NCBI GenBank assembly: GCA_027923505.1
Contig: BROI01000008.1
Span: 682,001-746,000, forward strand
Length of the DNA: 64,000 nt
From: Mayamaea pseudoterrestris
Lineage: Eukaryota > Bacillariophyta > Bacillariophyceae > Sellaphorales > Sellaphoraceae
Direction of reading: 5' to 3'
In this document: positions 31,622 to 41,415 of the stretch, in pieces
How positions within the stretch are numbered: the first letter of the stretch is position 1
How the letters are laid out: each line of letters opens with the position of its first letter
Notes under the pieces: model-generated
What the model saw: only the letters and a program-made list of their open reading frames with translations
Databases searched by the model: none
Told to the model about the DNA's origin: nothing
Translations under genes and position numbers: made by a program

Positions 31622-33296
31622 TCACTGGGATGGTCGATAATCCGCTGGCATTTCACCGCAGTCCGAAATAACGACATCCACCTCCGGCTTGTCCGAGGCT
31701 CCGACCTTCGTATTCTCAATTTTGCGGATCACATCCATGCCTTCCACCACATGGCCAAACACGACATGCTTGTTATCCAGATGCTGCAGATGAAAAAGAA
31801 TAACGAAATTGATGTCAGATCTGACATCACAGTGTTTGTAAGCAAATTCGCGTGGCATAAACTTACCGGCGTAGCCTTGGCAGTCACAAAAAACTGACTA
31901 CCATTTGTTCCTTTGCCAGCGTTGGCCATTGATAGCTGGCCTTCCTTCGTGTGTTTGATCTTGAAGTTCTCGTCTTCGAATTTCTCGCCTGTATTGCATT
32001 GTGAGATTTTAAAAAGGACGATAAGAAACGCGACACGTAAATTTGTGAAGGTAGCAGAAAACCCCATTTTCACTCACCATAAATACTAGCGCCGCCAGTG
32101 CCGTCTCCATTTGTAAAGTCTCCGCCTTGAATCATGAAGTCCTTAATCACACGATGAAAGATGCTGCCTTTGTAGTGCAATGGCTTGCCAGATTGACCAA
32201 TACCCTTCTCCCCAGTGCACAACGCTCTAAAATTTTCTGCCGTCTTGGGCACAATATCCTTGTATAGCTGCATGACCACACGTCCAAGGTTCTCGTCGCC
32301 CTGCTTGATATCAAAATAGACATGGGGATTGTCGCCCTTGGCATTAGGCAGGAAGAGACCTTCCTTGTCGTCGTACATGCTAACTTTGCCAAAAATGCCA
32401 CCAAATGCTTGCTTCTCCTTCTGCTTGGCCAGCGCGTGTGCGTCCTTCAGCTGTTTCATTGCCTTGAGCACATCCTTGTTGCCATTGTCAAGGTTGTAAG
32501 CTGCCATTAGATCTTCCTTTGCCTCCTTGAGCAATCCAAGGTGCAACTTGGCCAGACCCCGTCTGTACAAGGCCTTAATGTTCGAGGTCCTTTCCGACGC
32601 AAGTCCAAGAACCTTGTCGCAGGCTCGTTTCGCTGCCGCCCAATCCTTCGTCTTGATGTAGCACATGGCAGCGTTGGACCAGCAACTCACGTAAAACTGT
32701 CGCTCCTCGTCCGGAATTTCGTCTCCAGAAACATCATCATCATCGACAATGTAGTCGGCCGCATTCTCGTACTTCTGCGACGCTTCCGCATAACTTTGGC
32801 TTTGAAAAAGTTCCGTTCCTTCCGTCTTGAGTTTCTTGGCGACGTCGCTTCGCTCATCCAAAGTCATTTCCCACTTCTCCTTTTGTTTTTCATAGAAATC
32901 CAACAGTTCCACTTCGAAATGAAGGACCGCATGGGGAGGAATTTTTGGAGGGCTACCAGATGGGCCGTAGCCATAATCTGGTTGGATCTCGAGGATCGCT
33001 CTCTCGCCCACCTTCATCGAAGCGAACCCTTCATCCCATCCCCGAATGACTTGGCCATGACCAATGGAGAACTCAAAGGGTTTGCCGCGATCCAAACTTG
33101 AATCAAACTTGCTTCCATCGCTGGCCAACGTTCCAGTGTAGTGAGCCTTGATTTGAACTCCGTCAGGTGGCGGACCCTTGGCGTCGGAAGGTGCTTCTTT
33201 GATAATCTTCTTGCGAACGCCGCCATCTTGCGCAATGGAAACGTCAACCCACTCAGTGTCGGGCATGGTTTCAGTGGTGGAAGGTTCGTCAGTCAT
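31622..33296 (-). CDS. FKBP-TPR-cyclophilin dual-family immunophilin, copy A
   Basis: Three exons, 33296..32078, 31988..31867 and 31783..31622 (donors GTGAGT and GTAAGT), give 500 residues. Residues about 20-134 are an FKBP domain with a complete ligand pocket ([37 protein letters not shown]). Residues about 150-290 hold three TPR repeats ([47 protein letters not shown]); the usual clamp Asn of repeat 1 is Thr, the others are present. Residues about 322-500 are a cyclophilin: [43 protein letters not shown]. The tryptophan that anchors cyclosporin in human CypA is His here. Both ends are proline isomerases; the TPR part could dock Hsp90/Hsp70. This domain order matches the FCBP protein described in Toxoplasma. 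Confidence 0.92.
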
Positions 33297-33531
33297 AATG
33301 CGCGCAAGTGAATAGGAGTAGTAGCTTTTGTGAAATTGTGAGATGATGTTGTGTCGTCCATCATGGTTGGGATGATCGAGGTTCCACGTGTCGTCTGTTT
33401 TGCTCGAAACGGTTCATGGTGCGACATTAATCTCATCTCACAACCATGCATCACTTCGTTCGTCTCGACATGCATCACTTCATCGTCTCGCCTCGATTAT
33501 TTGAAAGCAACCAAGTATTTTCGTCGGAATC

Positions 33532-34483
33532 ATGAGATATCTTCCACTCTACAATTTATGCTATTTGCTATTTATCCTGGGCTGTCATATCGAGACAAAC
33601 CATGCGTTTGTCATTCAGCAACCAACGACCACTTCAATCTCAATCATTTCGAAGCCACAATGTCGTCTACATGCATCTGGTCCATTGTACGCCGGTGGTT
33701 TTGAATGGAACGATCCAACTGAAGCCTTCGACCAAGGTGTGGAAAATCCTTACAAAAATCCTGCGCTAATGCAGGGAGAGGAAGGCATCAAAATCGATCC
33801 AGCAAGATTGCTTTCGCCACGATTGGCGGGCGTCAATTTGTACTTTGTCGGAATGATGGGCAGTGGGAAGAGTCGAATCGGAGACAAGGTTGCAAGACGT
33901 GAGTGAACTGACAGGTATGCATGAGGTATTGTAAGTTGTTTTTGCCTTAACCGATGTTCCATTCGTCAACGCAGGGATGGGGACATACAATTTTCTAGAT
34001 ACTGATCAAATCATTGAAAAGGCATCCGGCATGACGATACCCCAAATATTCGCAGCGGAAGGTGAGGAGGGATTTCGAAAATTAGAGTCACAAGTCTTGG
34101 ACTCGGTGCACCCTTACGTGCGATGCGTGATTTCGACCGGCGGTGGAATCGTTTGCCAGCGAGAGAACTGGAGCAAACTTCACACTGGCTTGACAGTTTG
34201 GCTAGATGTCTTACCCGAGATCATCATTAAGCGTATTGAAAACTCTGATAGACCACTTCTGCAAATTGACAATCCACTGGAGACATTACGACGACTATTA
34301 GATGAGCGACAGGAATCATACGGCCAAGCGGATGTGCGAGTCAGTATCTTGGAGGATTTGGATGAGGACGAAGTGACAGACTTGGTGATTCGGCACCTTC
34401 ATGACTTTATTGACGAGAATCCTCCGGCCTGGAAAGTTGCCAAGGCCAAGGCTCAGGCAGAAGGTCTCGACTGGGTAAAGTAG
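33532..34483 (+). CDS. Shikimate kinase, plastid-targeted, copy A
   Basis: Two exons, 33532..33898 and 33975..34483, give 291 residues; the 76-bp intron (GTGAGT...ACGCAG) splits an Arg codon in KVARRMGTYNFLD. The kinase has the P-loop GMMGSGKSRIG, the shikimate-binding FLDTDQIIEKASG, the ISTGGGIV strand and the lid ENSDRPLLQ. It phosphorylates shikimate at O3 in the chorismate pathway toward aromatic amino acids. The N-terminus has a signal-peptide core (LYNLCYLLFILGC), then NHAFVIQ, an ASAF-like cleavage site with Phe, and a Ser/Thr-rich transit region, so import into the complex plastid is likely. The first 95 residues before the kinase also contain an acidic FEWNDPTEAFDQ segment of unknown role. 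Confidence 0.92.
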
Positions 34484-34525
34484 TTGGTGCAAAGACTCTA
34501 ATAGGAATTTAACAGCTCTACGCCT

Positions 34526-34978
34526 CTACCCAGCAGTCCACGTCATGAGAGGCTTTGAGTTAGGGCCTACCAATGGTGTATCTTTGGAAGGTTTCTTCTT
34601 CTTTGGCGGATAAGCGCCTTGCTTTTTTAATCTTAGCTCGGCAGCTGCCGCTCGTTCTGCACGTTGTTGCTCTTGTTCCTCCATTGTCAGATTCAGATCG
34701 CCCTTGTGTATTGGCGCAGGTTCTAGTGATGCGGACACTTCGTTCTTCCTTGCATTTGAAACATCGGCATCGTGGTATCGCTCGCTTTTCGCTCCTAGAC
34801 GTTGACCCTGATGGAGAATCGAAAGTGCACAACGCATGCATGAGAAGATTTCGTTGTTGCCAAGACGAACCAAGCGTCAATTTGACCACCACCTACTTTG
34901 AAGCACTATACGTACCTCCCCCTTGAAGGCATTCTGGTCGACGGCAAGAGAATCGTCACAACCGCAACAGTTCCCCAT
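34526..34978 (-). CDS. SVIP-like p97/VCP-interacting small protein, copy A
   Basis: Two exons, 34978..34916 and 34807..34526, give 114 residues; the intron begins GTACGT and ends TCCATCAG, phase 0. Exon 1 begins MGNCCGCDDSL, a strong N-myristoylation plus palmitoylation signature. Residues 70-80 (RAERAAAAELR) fit the VCP-interacting motif R-x5-A-A-x2-R exactly. The tail is lysine-rich (PPKKKKPSK) and ends LMTWTAG, like the LRWTVS end of human SVIP. SVIP is a membrane-anchored protein that binds p97 and inhibits ER-associated degradation. The exon-1 model is mine; the exon-2 frame alone also opens at 34873 with a meaningless N-terminus. The two genes on either side are shikimate kinase (convergent) and the MFS transporter (divergent). 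Confidence 0.72.
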
Positions 34979-35023
34979 CGTCGAATTTCTGTGTGCAAAA
35001 CAGTTTCGTCACACTTTGAATCC

Positions 35024-35031
35024 TACCGGTA
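35024..35031. promoter_or_regulatory. TACCGGTA palindrome between SVIP-like and MFS genes, copy A
   Basis: Perfect octamer 46 bp before the SVIP-like start codon in a 267-bp divergent promoter; repeated at 55024-55031 in copy B. Confidence 0.4.
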
Positions 35032-35245
35032 CTCATCTCTTGTTTGGCAGAACAAGCGCCGCGCCATCACCATGGAAAACATGGAATGAAGGAACTTTAA
35101 GCAGCAGATCGCACCGATTGTCGCTCATCGATTCGGGCAAGTATCAAACCCTGTTGGAAGCTCTTCTCATTATAGGTGAAATCGGTGGAATAGCTGCTAA
35201 TCGATTGCCTGGGGCGACTACCGTAGCTCGAAGGAAAGTTAGAGT

Positions 35246-36865
35246 ATGGAAACCACAGCTGCCAGCCGATCGTCCAGGATTAGAAGGCATCCATACCAGG
35301 CAGTGAGCCCTGCACCTTCATCGGAAGCTTACTTCGATGAGACCTCTGATGAAGTTCATGAAAGTCAAGACGACACACGCGTCCACATCGACCCAAATGA
35401 CACAGCAGAACATGCAGCAATAACAATCGATGAGGCCATTGAACGACTCACCATGGGTCGCTTCCAGTACACAATACTATGCGCAAGTGGCCTTTGCTTT
35501 GCCGCCGACGCCATGCAGGTTATACTTTTGAGTTTTGTTTCGCTCGTCATGCAGCGAGAGTGGAATCTGGACAATCATCAGACAGCCCTGCTGACGTCCA
35601 TGCTCTTTGCAGGGGCCATGGTTGGCACTCTCTGTCTGGGACCATTGGCAGATCGAATTGGTCGCCGACCCGTGTTTCTGATTGCTGCATCCATCATTTG
35701 TTTCTTTGGAATGCTTCTGGCGGCGTGTGCAAGTTACTTGTCTGCTCTCTGCACCATTCTTGGAATTGGCTTTGGTGTCGGTGGCTTGACGATCCCCTTT
35801 GATACACTCGCCGAATTTTTGCCGGCAAAGGGTCGTGGCACCAATCTGCTACTCATTGAATACTTTTGGACTGTGGGATGCCTCTATGTTGTTGCTGCGG
35901 CGTATTGCACATTACAAGGAGCAGATGCGCAATGGCAAAAGTTGGTGCTTCTTTGCAATCTGCCATGCGTCGCAGCCCTCATCATTGGATACGTGTGCGT
36001 GCCTGAGAGTCCAAGGTGGCTGGTCTCTCGAGGCAGATGCGATGAAGCGCTGCACGTGCTGCGAAAGGTGGCAAAAATAAATGGACTTGATGCCCAAACT
36101 GTCTTTCCCCAAGGCCTTGAACTTGCGCAGGAGGAACATGGGCCGGAAGCGACAATCGCTGATCTTTTGCAACCAGAATGGAGGGCGATAACATTGTGTT
36201 TGTGGGGCACCTGGTGTGGATTTGCATTTGGTTACTACGGTGCCATCTTGACAATTACCAAGGTGTTCAAATCCAGTGATAGTTCACCATCGACAACAAG
36301 TCCCTATTCATTTGACTACTCGGCCATTTTTGTAAGTAGCTCGGCCGAAATTCTCGGGACAACTCTTGCTATTCTTGCCATTGATCGGCTCGGGCGTATT
36401 CCGTCTCAGGTCGCCTCTTACGTGGCAGCTGGCATCTCAATTTGTCTTCTGGGTATACTGTCCGAGGAGCACGCTTCTCGCAATATCTTGGTCGCACTTG
36501 GCTTCTTAACACGAGTATTTGAAATGTGTGGAACATGCTCCACATGGGTTGGGACGGCTGAGATCCTCACGACCGAAGTTCGCACCACTGGACATAGTGC
36601 CGCCAACGCCGTTGCTCGGATCGGTGCCTTTGTATCTCCGTTTGTGATTGCCGACAACAGCCCGCGGAACATTGGACTCGTCATGTTGCTCGTGCATTTG
36701 TTCACGGCAGCATGCGTCTCCAAGCTCCCCGAAACGAAAGGCAAATCATTAGGTGCTTCTAATCCAAGCGTCGAGGATGGAAATGACGTTTTGCTGGATC
36801 AAAACAATGCCGACATTTTTCACGCTGATGAGTGCACTATCGAGGGCACGTCAGCTTTAACGTAA
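35246..36865 (+). CDS. Major facilitator superfamily transporter, SVOP/SV2-like, copy A
   Basis: A 539-residue intronless frame with about twelve membrane helices. After a polar N-terminus of about 70 residues the first helix reads FQYTILCASGLCFAADAMQV. The loop between helices 2 and 3 carries the MFS signature GPLADRIGRRPVFL, and the second half has the matching AIDRLGRIPSQV. Further marks are VPESPRWLVSRGRCDEALHVL, typical of the sugar-porter and SVOP branch, and an acidic C-terminal tail. The substrate cannot be assigned; SVOP-like proteins include organic cation and niacin-type transporters. The start at 35246 (METTAASRSSR) is the first ATG of the open frame. It contains the only difference seen between the two duplicate copies: the third base of a Thr codon at 35377. 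Confidence 0.87.
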   Translation: METTAASRSSRIRRHPYQAVSPAPSSEAYFDETSDEVHESQDDTRVHIDPNDTAEHAAITIDEAIERLTMGRFQYTILCASGLCFAADAMQVILLSFVSLVMQREWNLDNHQTALLTSMLFAGAMVGTLCLGPLADRIGRRPVFLIAASIICFFGMLLAACASYLSALCTILGIGFGVGGLTIPFDTLAEFLPAKGRGTNLLLIEYFWTVGCLYVVAAAYCTLQGADAQWQKLVLLCNLPCVAALIIGYVCVPESPRWLVSRGRCDEALHVLRKVAKINGLDAQTVFPQGLELAQEEHGPEATIADLLQPEWRAITLCLWGTWCGFAFGYYGAILTITKVFKSSDSSPSTTSPYSFDYSAIFVSSSAEILGTTLAILAIDRLGRIPSQVASYVAAGISICLLGILSEEHASRNILVALGFLTRVFEMCGTCSTWVGTAEILTTEVRTTGHSAANAVARIGAFVSPFVIADNSPRNIGLVMLLVHLFTAACVSKLPETKGKSLGASNPSVEDGNDVLLDQNNADIFHADECTIEGTSALT

Positions 36866-37239
36866 CATTTTGGGACAAAATAAATCAACCGATACATTCT
36901 TTTGCTTTAACATCAAGCATTACCCGGCTTGGTTTTGCTCAGTAACTTAATTATGAGCACTATGATGAGCTTGGCTTGACAGACTGTTTCCGCTTGGTTG
37001 CTACCCTAGGAATTTTCACAAGGGACTCACATTTGACACATTGGGTTCGGTGGTTCAGCTCTGTGCTTTCTTTTCATGATGGCAGTCATTCACAGTCACT
37101 ACCGATACAGCATGGGCCATGGGCAATGGTCGCAAGTTGTGGCTCCGGTTTGACAACACTAATCGCTTGACTCTCTGTCTCCTTCATGTTTAATATAATC
37201 TACATTGCCTTGACCATCACTGGAACGTTTCCTCTTCGA
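36866..37239. other. Intergenic region between MFS and plastid-protein genes (same in copy B, 56866-57239)
   Basis: 374 bp between two plus-strand genes. I see no repeat, RNA gene or motif to report; an in-frame upstream ATG at 37186 could extend the next protein by 18 residues. Confidence 0.5.
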
Positions 37240-37806
37240 ATGTCAACGTTTCTTCTTTGTCTCGCAGCGCTTCAAATGATGCATTTCAGCTCGCGCGCAT
37301 CCGCATTCATCCTGCGTCCTTCCTACAAGGCTCAGAAGTTATCATCGCAGAGATACCGAAGCTTGCCGTTATCCTCGGGGAATGCTTTAGTATCATCATC
37401 TGGCTACTCCGACGCGGAGGTCGGCGAGATGGAGTCACTGATTCTGAACCTGTCCAACCTGCCGACTGACGAATCAAGGCGGACGAAAGTCGCTCAGATA
37501 TTCAACGAGACCTTTTCTGCTTCTGCAGATGGTTTAAACAAGTCCAAACGGTTCTGTGAATTATTTGATATAATCTTGATTCGTGTTGGGGATCAGGTGC
37601 GAAGGGAAGCGGCAGAGCCGATGGGCGTTGCTGCGAGCGACTCGGATGCCACTGCCTCTGAAGTAGCTGCTATTAACCCAAAAGTTGAGCGCACCAAGAC
37701 CAAGGAGGAACTTCAATTATGGGCGCTAGTTGACATGATGGTGCAATCTAAAACGCTCGTCAAGCGGGCGACTGGAGAACTCGGCAAGGATGGTGCTTTT
37801 GGATAG
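37240..37806 (+). CDS. Plastid-targeted protein of unknown function, copy A
   Basis: 188 residues from the ATG at 37240, which places the hydrophobic core (TFLLCLAALQMM) right at the N-terminus. It is followed by FSSRASAFILRPS, an exact ASAF motif of the diatom plastid presequence, then a Ser/Arg/Lys-rich transit segment. The mature part is helical: VGEMESLILNLSNLPTDESRRTKVAQIFNETF, then LFDIILIRVGDQVRREA and KEELQLWALVDMMVQSKTLVKRATGEL. I recognise no domain. The hydrophilic composition and small size suggest a stromal or lumen-side soluble protein. An in-frame ATG at 37186 adds 18 hydrophobic residues and would blur the signal peptide. Confidence 0.7.
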   Translation: MSTFLLCLAALQMMHFSSRASAFILRPSYKAQKLSSQRYRSLPLSSGNALVSSSGYSDAEVGEMESLILNLSNLPTDESRRTKVAQIFNETFSASADGLNKSKRFCELFDIILIRVGDQVRREAAEPMGVAASDSDATASEVAAINPKVERTKTKEELQLWALVDMMVQSKTLVKRATGELGKDGAFG

Positions 37807-38096
37807 AGTAAAGCTTGTAAAATTTGCTTCTAGACACTTCATTTATTTAAATCTTACTCATTGTTTAAATGCTTATACCTACCAGTAGTTCCGTAAGCCT
37901 TCTTACACGCTGTCCTGGAGAAACTAACTTTGGCATTCGTACGATAGCTAGCGTTAACTTTAACTCCATTGTGTGTGCGAGAAAAACGGTTGAACGGTCA
38001 TGCAGCATGGTGCCCATGTTCCCGATGTTCAAGGTGACGAGCGAGCGGCACGGTGAGAAGATTCTATAGTAGCAACAAGGAACGATCAATTGCGCC

Positions 38097-39944
38097 ATGA
38101 ACAGCAATCCCTTTGGTGTTCCACCGCCAGCCCCTGTTCATACGGGTGTTACGTCTCCATCGTCAGCCATGGTGAATCCGTTTGATCCACTCGCTCCGCC
38201 TTTAGCCGATCCGTTTGGACAAGCGCCACCGATGCAGCCGACTCCCACGAGTGCCAGTGGTGGCGGAGCCAATCCATTTGCGTCTCCAGTTTCGACGGTG
38301 ACAGCATCGGCTTCCTATGCATCTCCATTTCAGCCAGCGGCGTCTGCTCCGACTCCTCCAGTTCAGCAGCTGCAGCAGCAGCAGCAACCGTCACCAGCCT
38401 CCTACGACACGGCACTGGTTCCTTCGCAATATCAGTCCAATCCTTACGGAGGAATGGTAATGTTGGGTGGCCAATCGGCTCCTCCGGCGCAAAGTCAAGC
38501 AACCAACAATTACCAGTGGGGATTGGATGCGGGCGCGGCTCCGTCTGCGTACGGACAGCAAGGAGGGTCATTTTCCAATGAGCAGCAGGCATTTGATTAC
38601 TCGGCGCAGGCTCCATCGCCGACAAATTATCAACAGCATCAGCAGTTGCAACCGACATTGACGGAGTCGCAGCGTCCGCCGAGTCCACCGAAGCAACATG
38701 ACCCATCGTCGCCATCAACGGCCATGACAAACTACCAGAAACCGAAATCAGTCGACGTTCCCATTGAATCCAAAGAAATTCGCCCAACTGCCTATGAGTA
38801 CGGTCAGCGCGAAGTACCTTCGGACGAACACCGTCGCGAGGATGAATTTAAAAACTATGTCAATCCCTACAGGGGCGACTTGGCGCGCGAAGCACCCATG
38901 GGGTCGAGTCCCTTGCCCAAGCCAGACTTGGTTCGCAAAAAGGGTTACGTCTTGTCGAGAATCTCATTTAGAACCATTGTTATGAAGAAGTGGAAGCAGT
39001 CGTTTTGGGTTCAGTAAGTAGATTGCGTTACTTTTAATGTCATATTACGGCATTCAACTAACCTGCATTCACTAACGTTGACGTCAGGTACGGTCCTCAT
39101 ACGATGCTTTGGTTCCGCAACGAATCCGACTTTTCCGACTGGCTAAACAATCCCTACCACGACCAGGCAACTCGCAATTTTTTAATCAAACTTGCAGTCA
39201 ACTTTGTCCACGACTTGTACAAGCCAAATGTTCGGGGATATCAAGTGACGCAATGTCGCACCAAGGCGTATGGAAACAAGATGGTGCGTCAGTTCAAATT
39301 GGAGCGATGGATGGATTATGGGCCGACAATTGCGGCGGCATTTGGTTCATATGACCCAAAGGAAGTGGACGAGCTGAGATCTGCCATTGTCGAGTGCATG
39401 CGCAACACTCCGCTCAATTCTGGCATTCGGGCGACGGGAGCAGTTCGTCAGAACCGACCGGATGGTGAAGAGGAAGCAAGTCATGATAGACATGATGATG
39501 ACCGTCGCGGTTACGCCAGTAATTCAGGTGATGGTGAGCGCTTGTCGTCGCAGGAGAATTTGAAATCGGCTCCATCCGCGGAAGAGTCGGTCGAGGCGGT
39601 GGAAGAGGATTTGATGGATGTTAACAATTGGGATGACGTTCCTACTGGTACGCAACATCCGTCGATGGGATATGGCCAGCAGCAACAACAGCCGCCAGTG
39701 AACGCTGCCTATGGTGTGCCTCTTCCTACATATCCGTATGCGCAACCTCCACCACCGCCGCCTCACCAGTACGCGCAACAACAATCACCACCGCAGCAGC
39801 ATCAGAGTGTTTACCAGCAACAAGGCGCCATGGTTCCATTTGCTGGTGCACCTAGTCCCTATCCCGGTGCGCCTCCGCCGCCGCAGCAACAACAATACGT
39901 CGCAGACCCCTGGGCAGGCCAGGCCCAACCGTATCCAGCGCAGC

Positions 39945-39975
<31 letters not shown>

Positions 39976-40024
39976 GCAGAGTTATGGTCCGCCGCCTCCG
40001 CAGTACAATAGGCCGGCGTACTAG
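38097..40024 (+). CDS. NPF-motif, poly-Q protein with PH-like domain, copy A
   Basis: Two exons, 38097..39013 and 39088..40024, give 617 residues; the 74-bp intron (GTAAGT...GTCAG) splits the Gln codon of FWVQYGPH. The N-terminal 200 residues are Pro/Ala/Gln-rich with repeated NPF and DPF motifs (NPFGV, NPFDP, DPFG, NPFAS), which in endocytic proteins bind EH domains and AP-2. Residues about 285-415 form a compact domain that looks PH-like: KKGYVLSRISFRTIVMKKWKQSFWVQ, then HTMLWFRNESDFSDWL, then KMVRQFKLERWMDYG and KEVDELRSAIVECM. The C-terminal part is Gln/Pro-rich, with an uninterrupted run of more than ten Gln encoded by CAA repeats (39,944-39,980). A role in membrane trafficking is inferred, not shown. 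Confidence 0.75.
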
Positions 40025-40072
40025 TCAGTGGTGTATACGTGTAGAAAGTGTTTCTTGACTCGTGTGTACTTT

Positions 40073-41170
40073 TTATTTATGCCTTCTCTTATGATGCAAC
40101 GTTACATGCAAGTCTCGAATCGACTGTATGACTTCTCTTGTCACTGGTACCAATTTCGCTTCAGCTGTAGCAGCGCATGCGGTCGGCATGTCCGCGGGCT
40201 GAAGAGAAAACACATATGTGCATGCGTCATGAACGGGAAAGCTCCTGCGATCCAACGCCTTTCGTGGTATGTATGGGTGTAGAAGGCAACGATCAAGTAC
40301 AATGCGGCCTACATGATGGTATACATTGCCGTTGGCGTCCTCTAGCTCACGAGCCACATCTTCAATCCGCCATTGATTGAAAGGAGGCTATGTAAATATA
40401 CAAAGAAAACTGTCAGTGACAAGCAGGTTGCAACAAATGCAGGCCGAAGCTGCAGCACACGGCATGGTTCTTACCTTTGTCTTGTGGTTCATGTGGATTT
40501 GACAGCGAGGCGATGCAAAGCTAGCAGCACTTTTTAGAAACCTCCTGACAAGGTCCTTATTCAACTCCATTTCCTTGTTTTGACCATCTTGCCCTTTGCA
40601 AATTGCCGAGCACGGGAAATTCCAGATAATTCTATCAAACTTGACATTGCTATCGCTAGAAAGAGGTAGGGTGCTGGCAAGATTTGTCGCGTCAACTTGA
40701 AAGAAGATGGAAACTCCAAGACTCTCAAGTTCTTTCAGCGTCTTCTCAATGTGAGGATACACGGTCTCCACTGTTCTGCGACTTTCGTAACTGGTAGCCG
40801 TGAGCGTCACGCCAAGTCGAGCCAGCGCCAAGCTAAAGGAAAAGTCGCCGTCGCCAACCGTGAGTACCTTCAAACCAGGTCCGTATCCGAGAATTTCTGT
40901 ATAGGCGTCATAAGAGTTTCTATTCGATCTTGGACAAAGTTCCGGTCGTTGGTTGGGTACGATTCGGCAAAACTCCTCGTCCAAGGCAACGTCAAAGCAG
41001 CAAATCTTGTAAGCGCATGGAACGCATCGTTGCGACGAGGCACAATTCAACGTTCGATCCGACACCCATAGATTGCGGCAGTCTCGCGTCGGAAAACTTG
41101 CATTTTTGTTAGACGATGCCTTGTGCTCCAACCTAGCTCGCTTTGCTGTGCAATGCTGATGATCTGACAT
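40073..41170 (-). CDS. BMT5-like Rossmann methyltransferase (25S rRNA m3U type), copy A
   Basis: Two exons, 41170..40475 and 40387..40073, give 336 residues from MSDHQHC; the intron begins GTAAGA and ends TACATAG, joining HMNHKTK to PPFNQWRIEDVA. The family (DUF2431) marks are VLTVGDGDFSFSLALARLG as the SAM motif, LTATSYESR, VYPHIEKTLKELESLGV, FQVDATNL, FDRIIWNFPC and the substrate-side NKDLVRRFLKSA. The yeast relative Bmt5 methylates uridine 2634 of 25S rRNA at N3 in the nucleolus. The substrate here is unknown. The residues before 75 include a Cys-rich stretch, CVPCAYKICC, that could be a small metal site. It ends 48 bp from the stop of the convergent NPF gene. An in-frame ATG at 41260 would add 30 residues. 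Confidence 0.85.
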
Positions 41171-41272
41171 GAGTATAATGCAACTCGTTTGGGTATTTAT
41201 GGTTGAGAACAAAGTCATGTCATGGTACAAGTTACAAGTAAGCGGTGGAGGGACGAGCACGCATCCCTATCG

Positions 41273-41280
41273 TACCGGTT
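41273..41280. promoter_or_regulatory. TACCGGTT near-match between BMT5-like and MRG genes, copy A
   Basis: Seven of eight bases of the TACCGGTA octamer, in the 245-bp divergent promoter; repeated at 61273-61280. Confidence 0.3.
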
Positions 41281-41415
41281 TTAAAAATGTGTCGCTGTGC
41301 GACATCTTGCATGCACCGCGCCCGCGTCCAGCAGCCCGTGGCATGACCATTATCTCAGAAAACCACCATTTGCCTCCACGATTAATCGAATTAGATGTAA
41401 AAAAGCCTTGGACCC

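Noticed and set aside
32541-33101. 186-codon frame opposite the FKBP domain (also at 52541-53101)
   Set aside because: Antisense shadow of the immunophilin coding sequence.
33445-33490. Two-unit direct repeat around catgcatcacttc between the immunophilin and shikimate kinase
   Set aside because: Only two imperfect units of 22-24 bp; too little to call an element.
38149-38787. 212-codon frame opposite the NPF gene
   Set aside because: Low-complexity antisense shadow of Pro/Gln-rich coding sequence.
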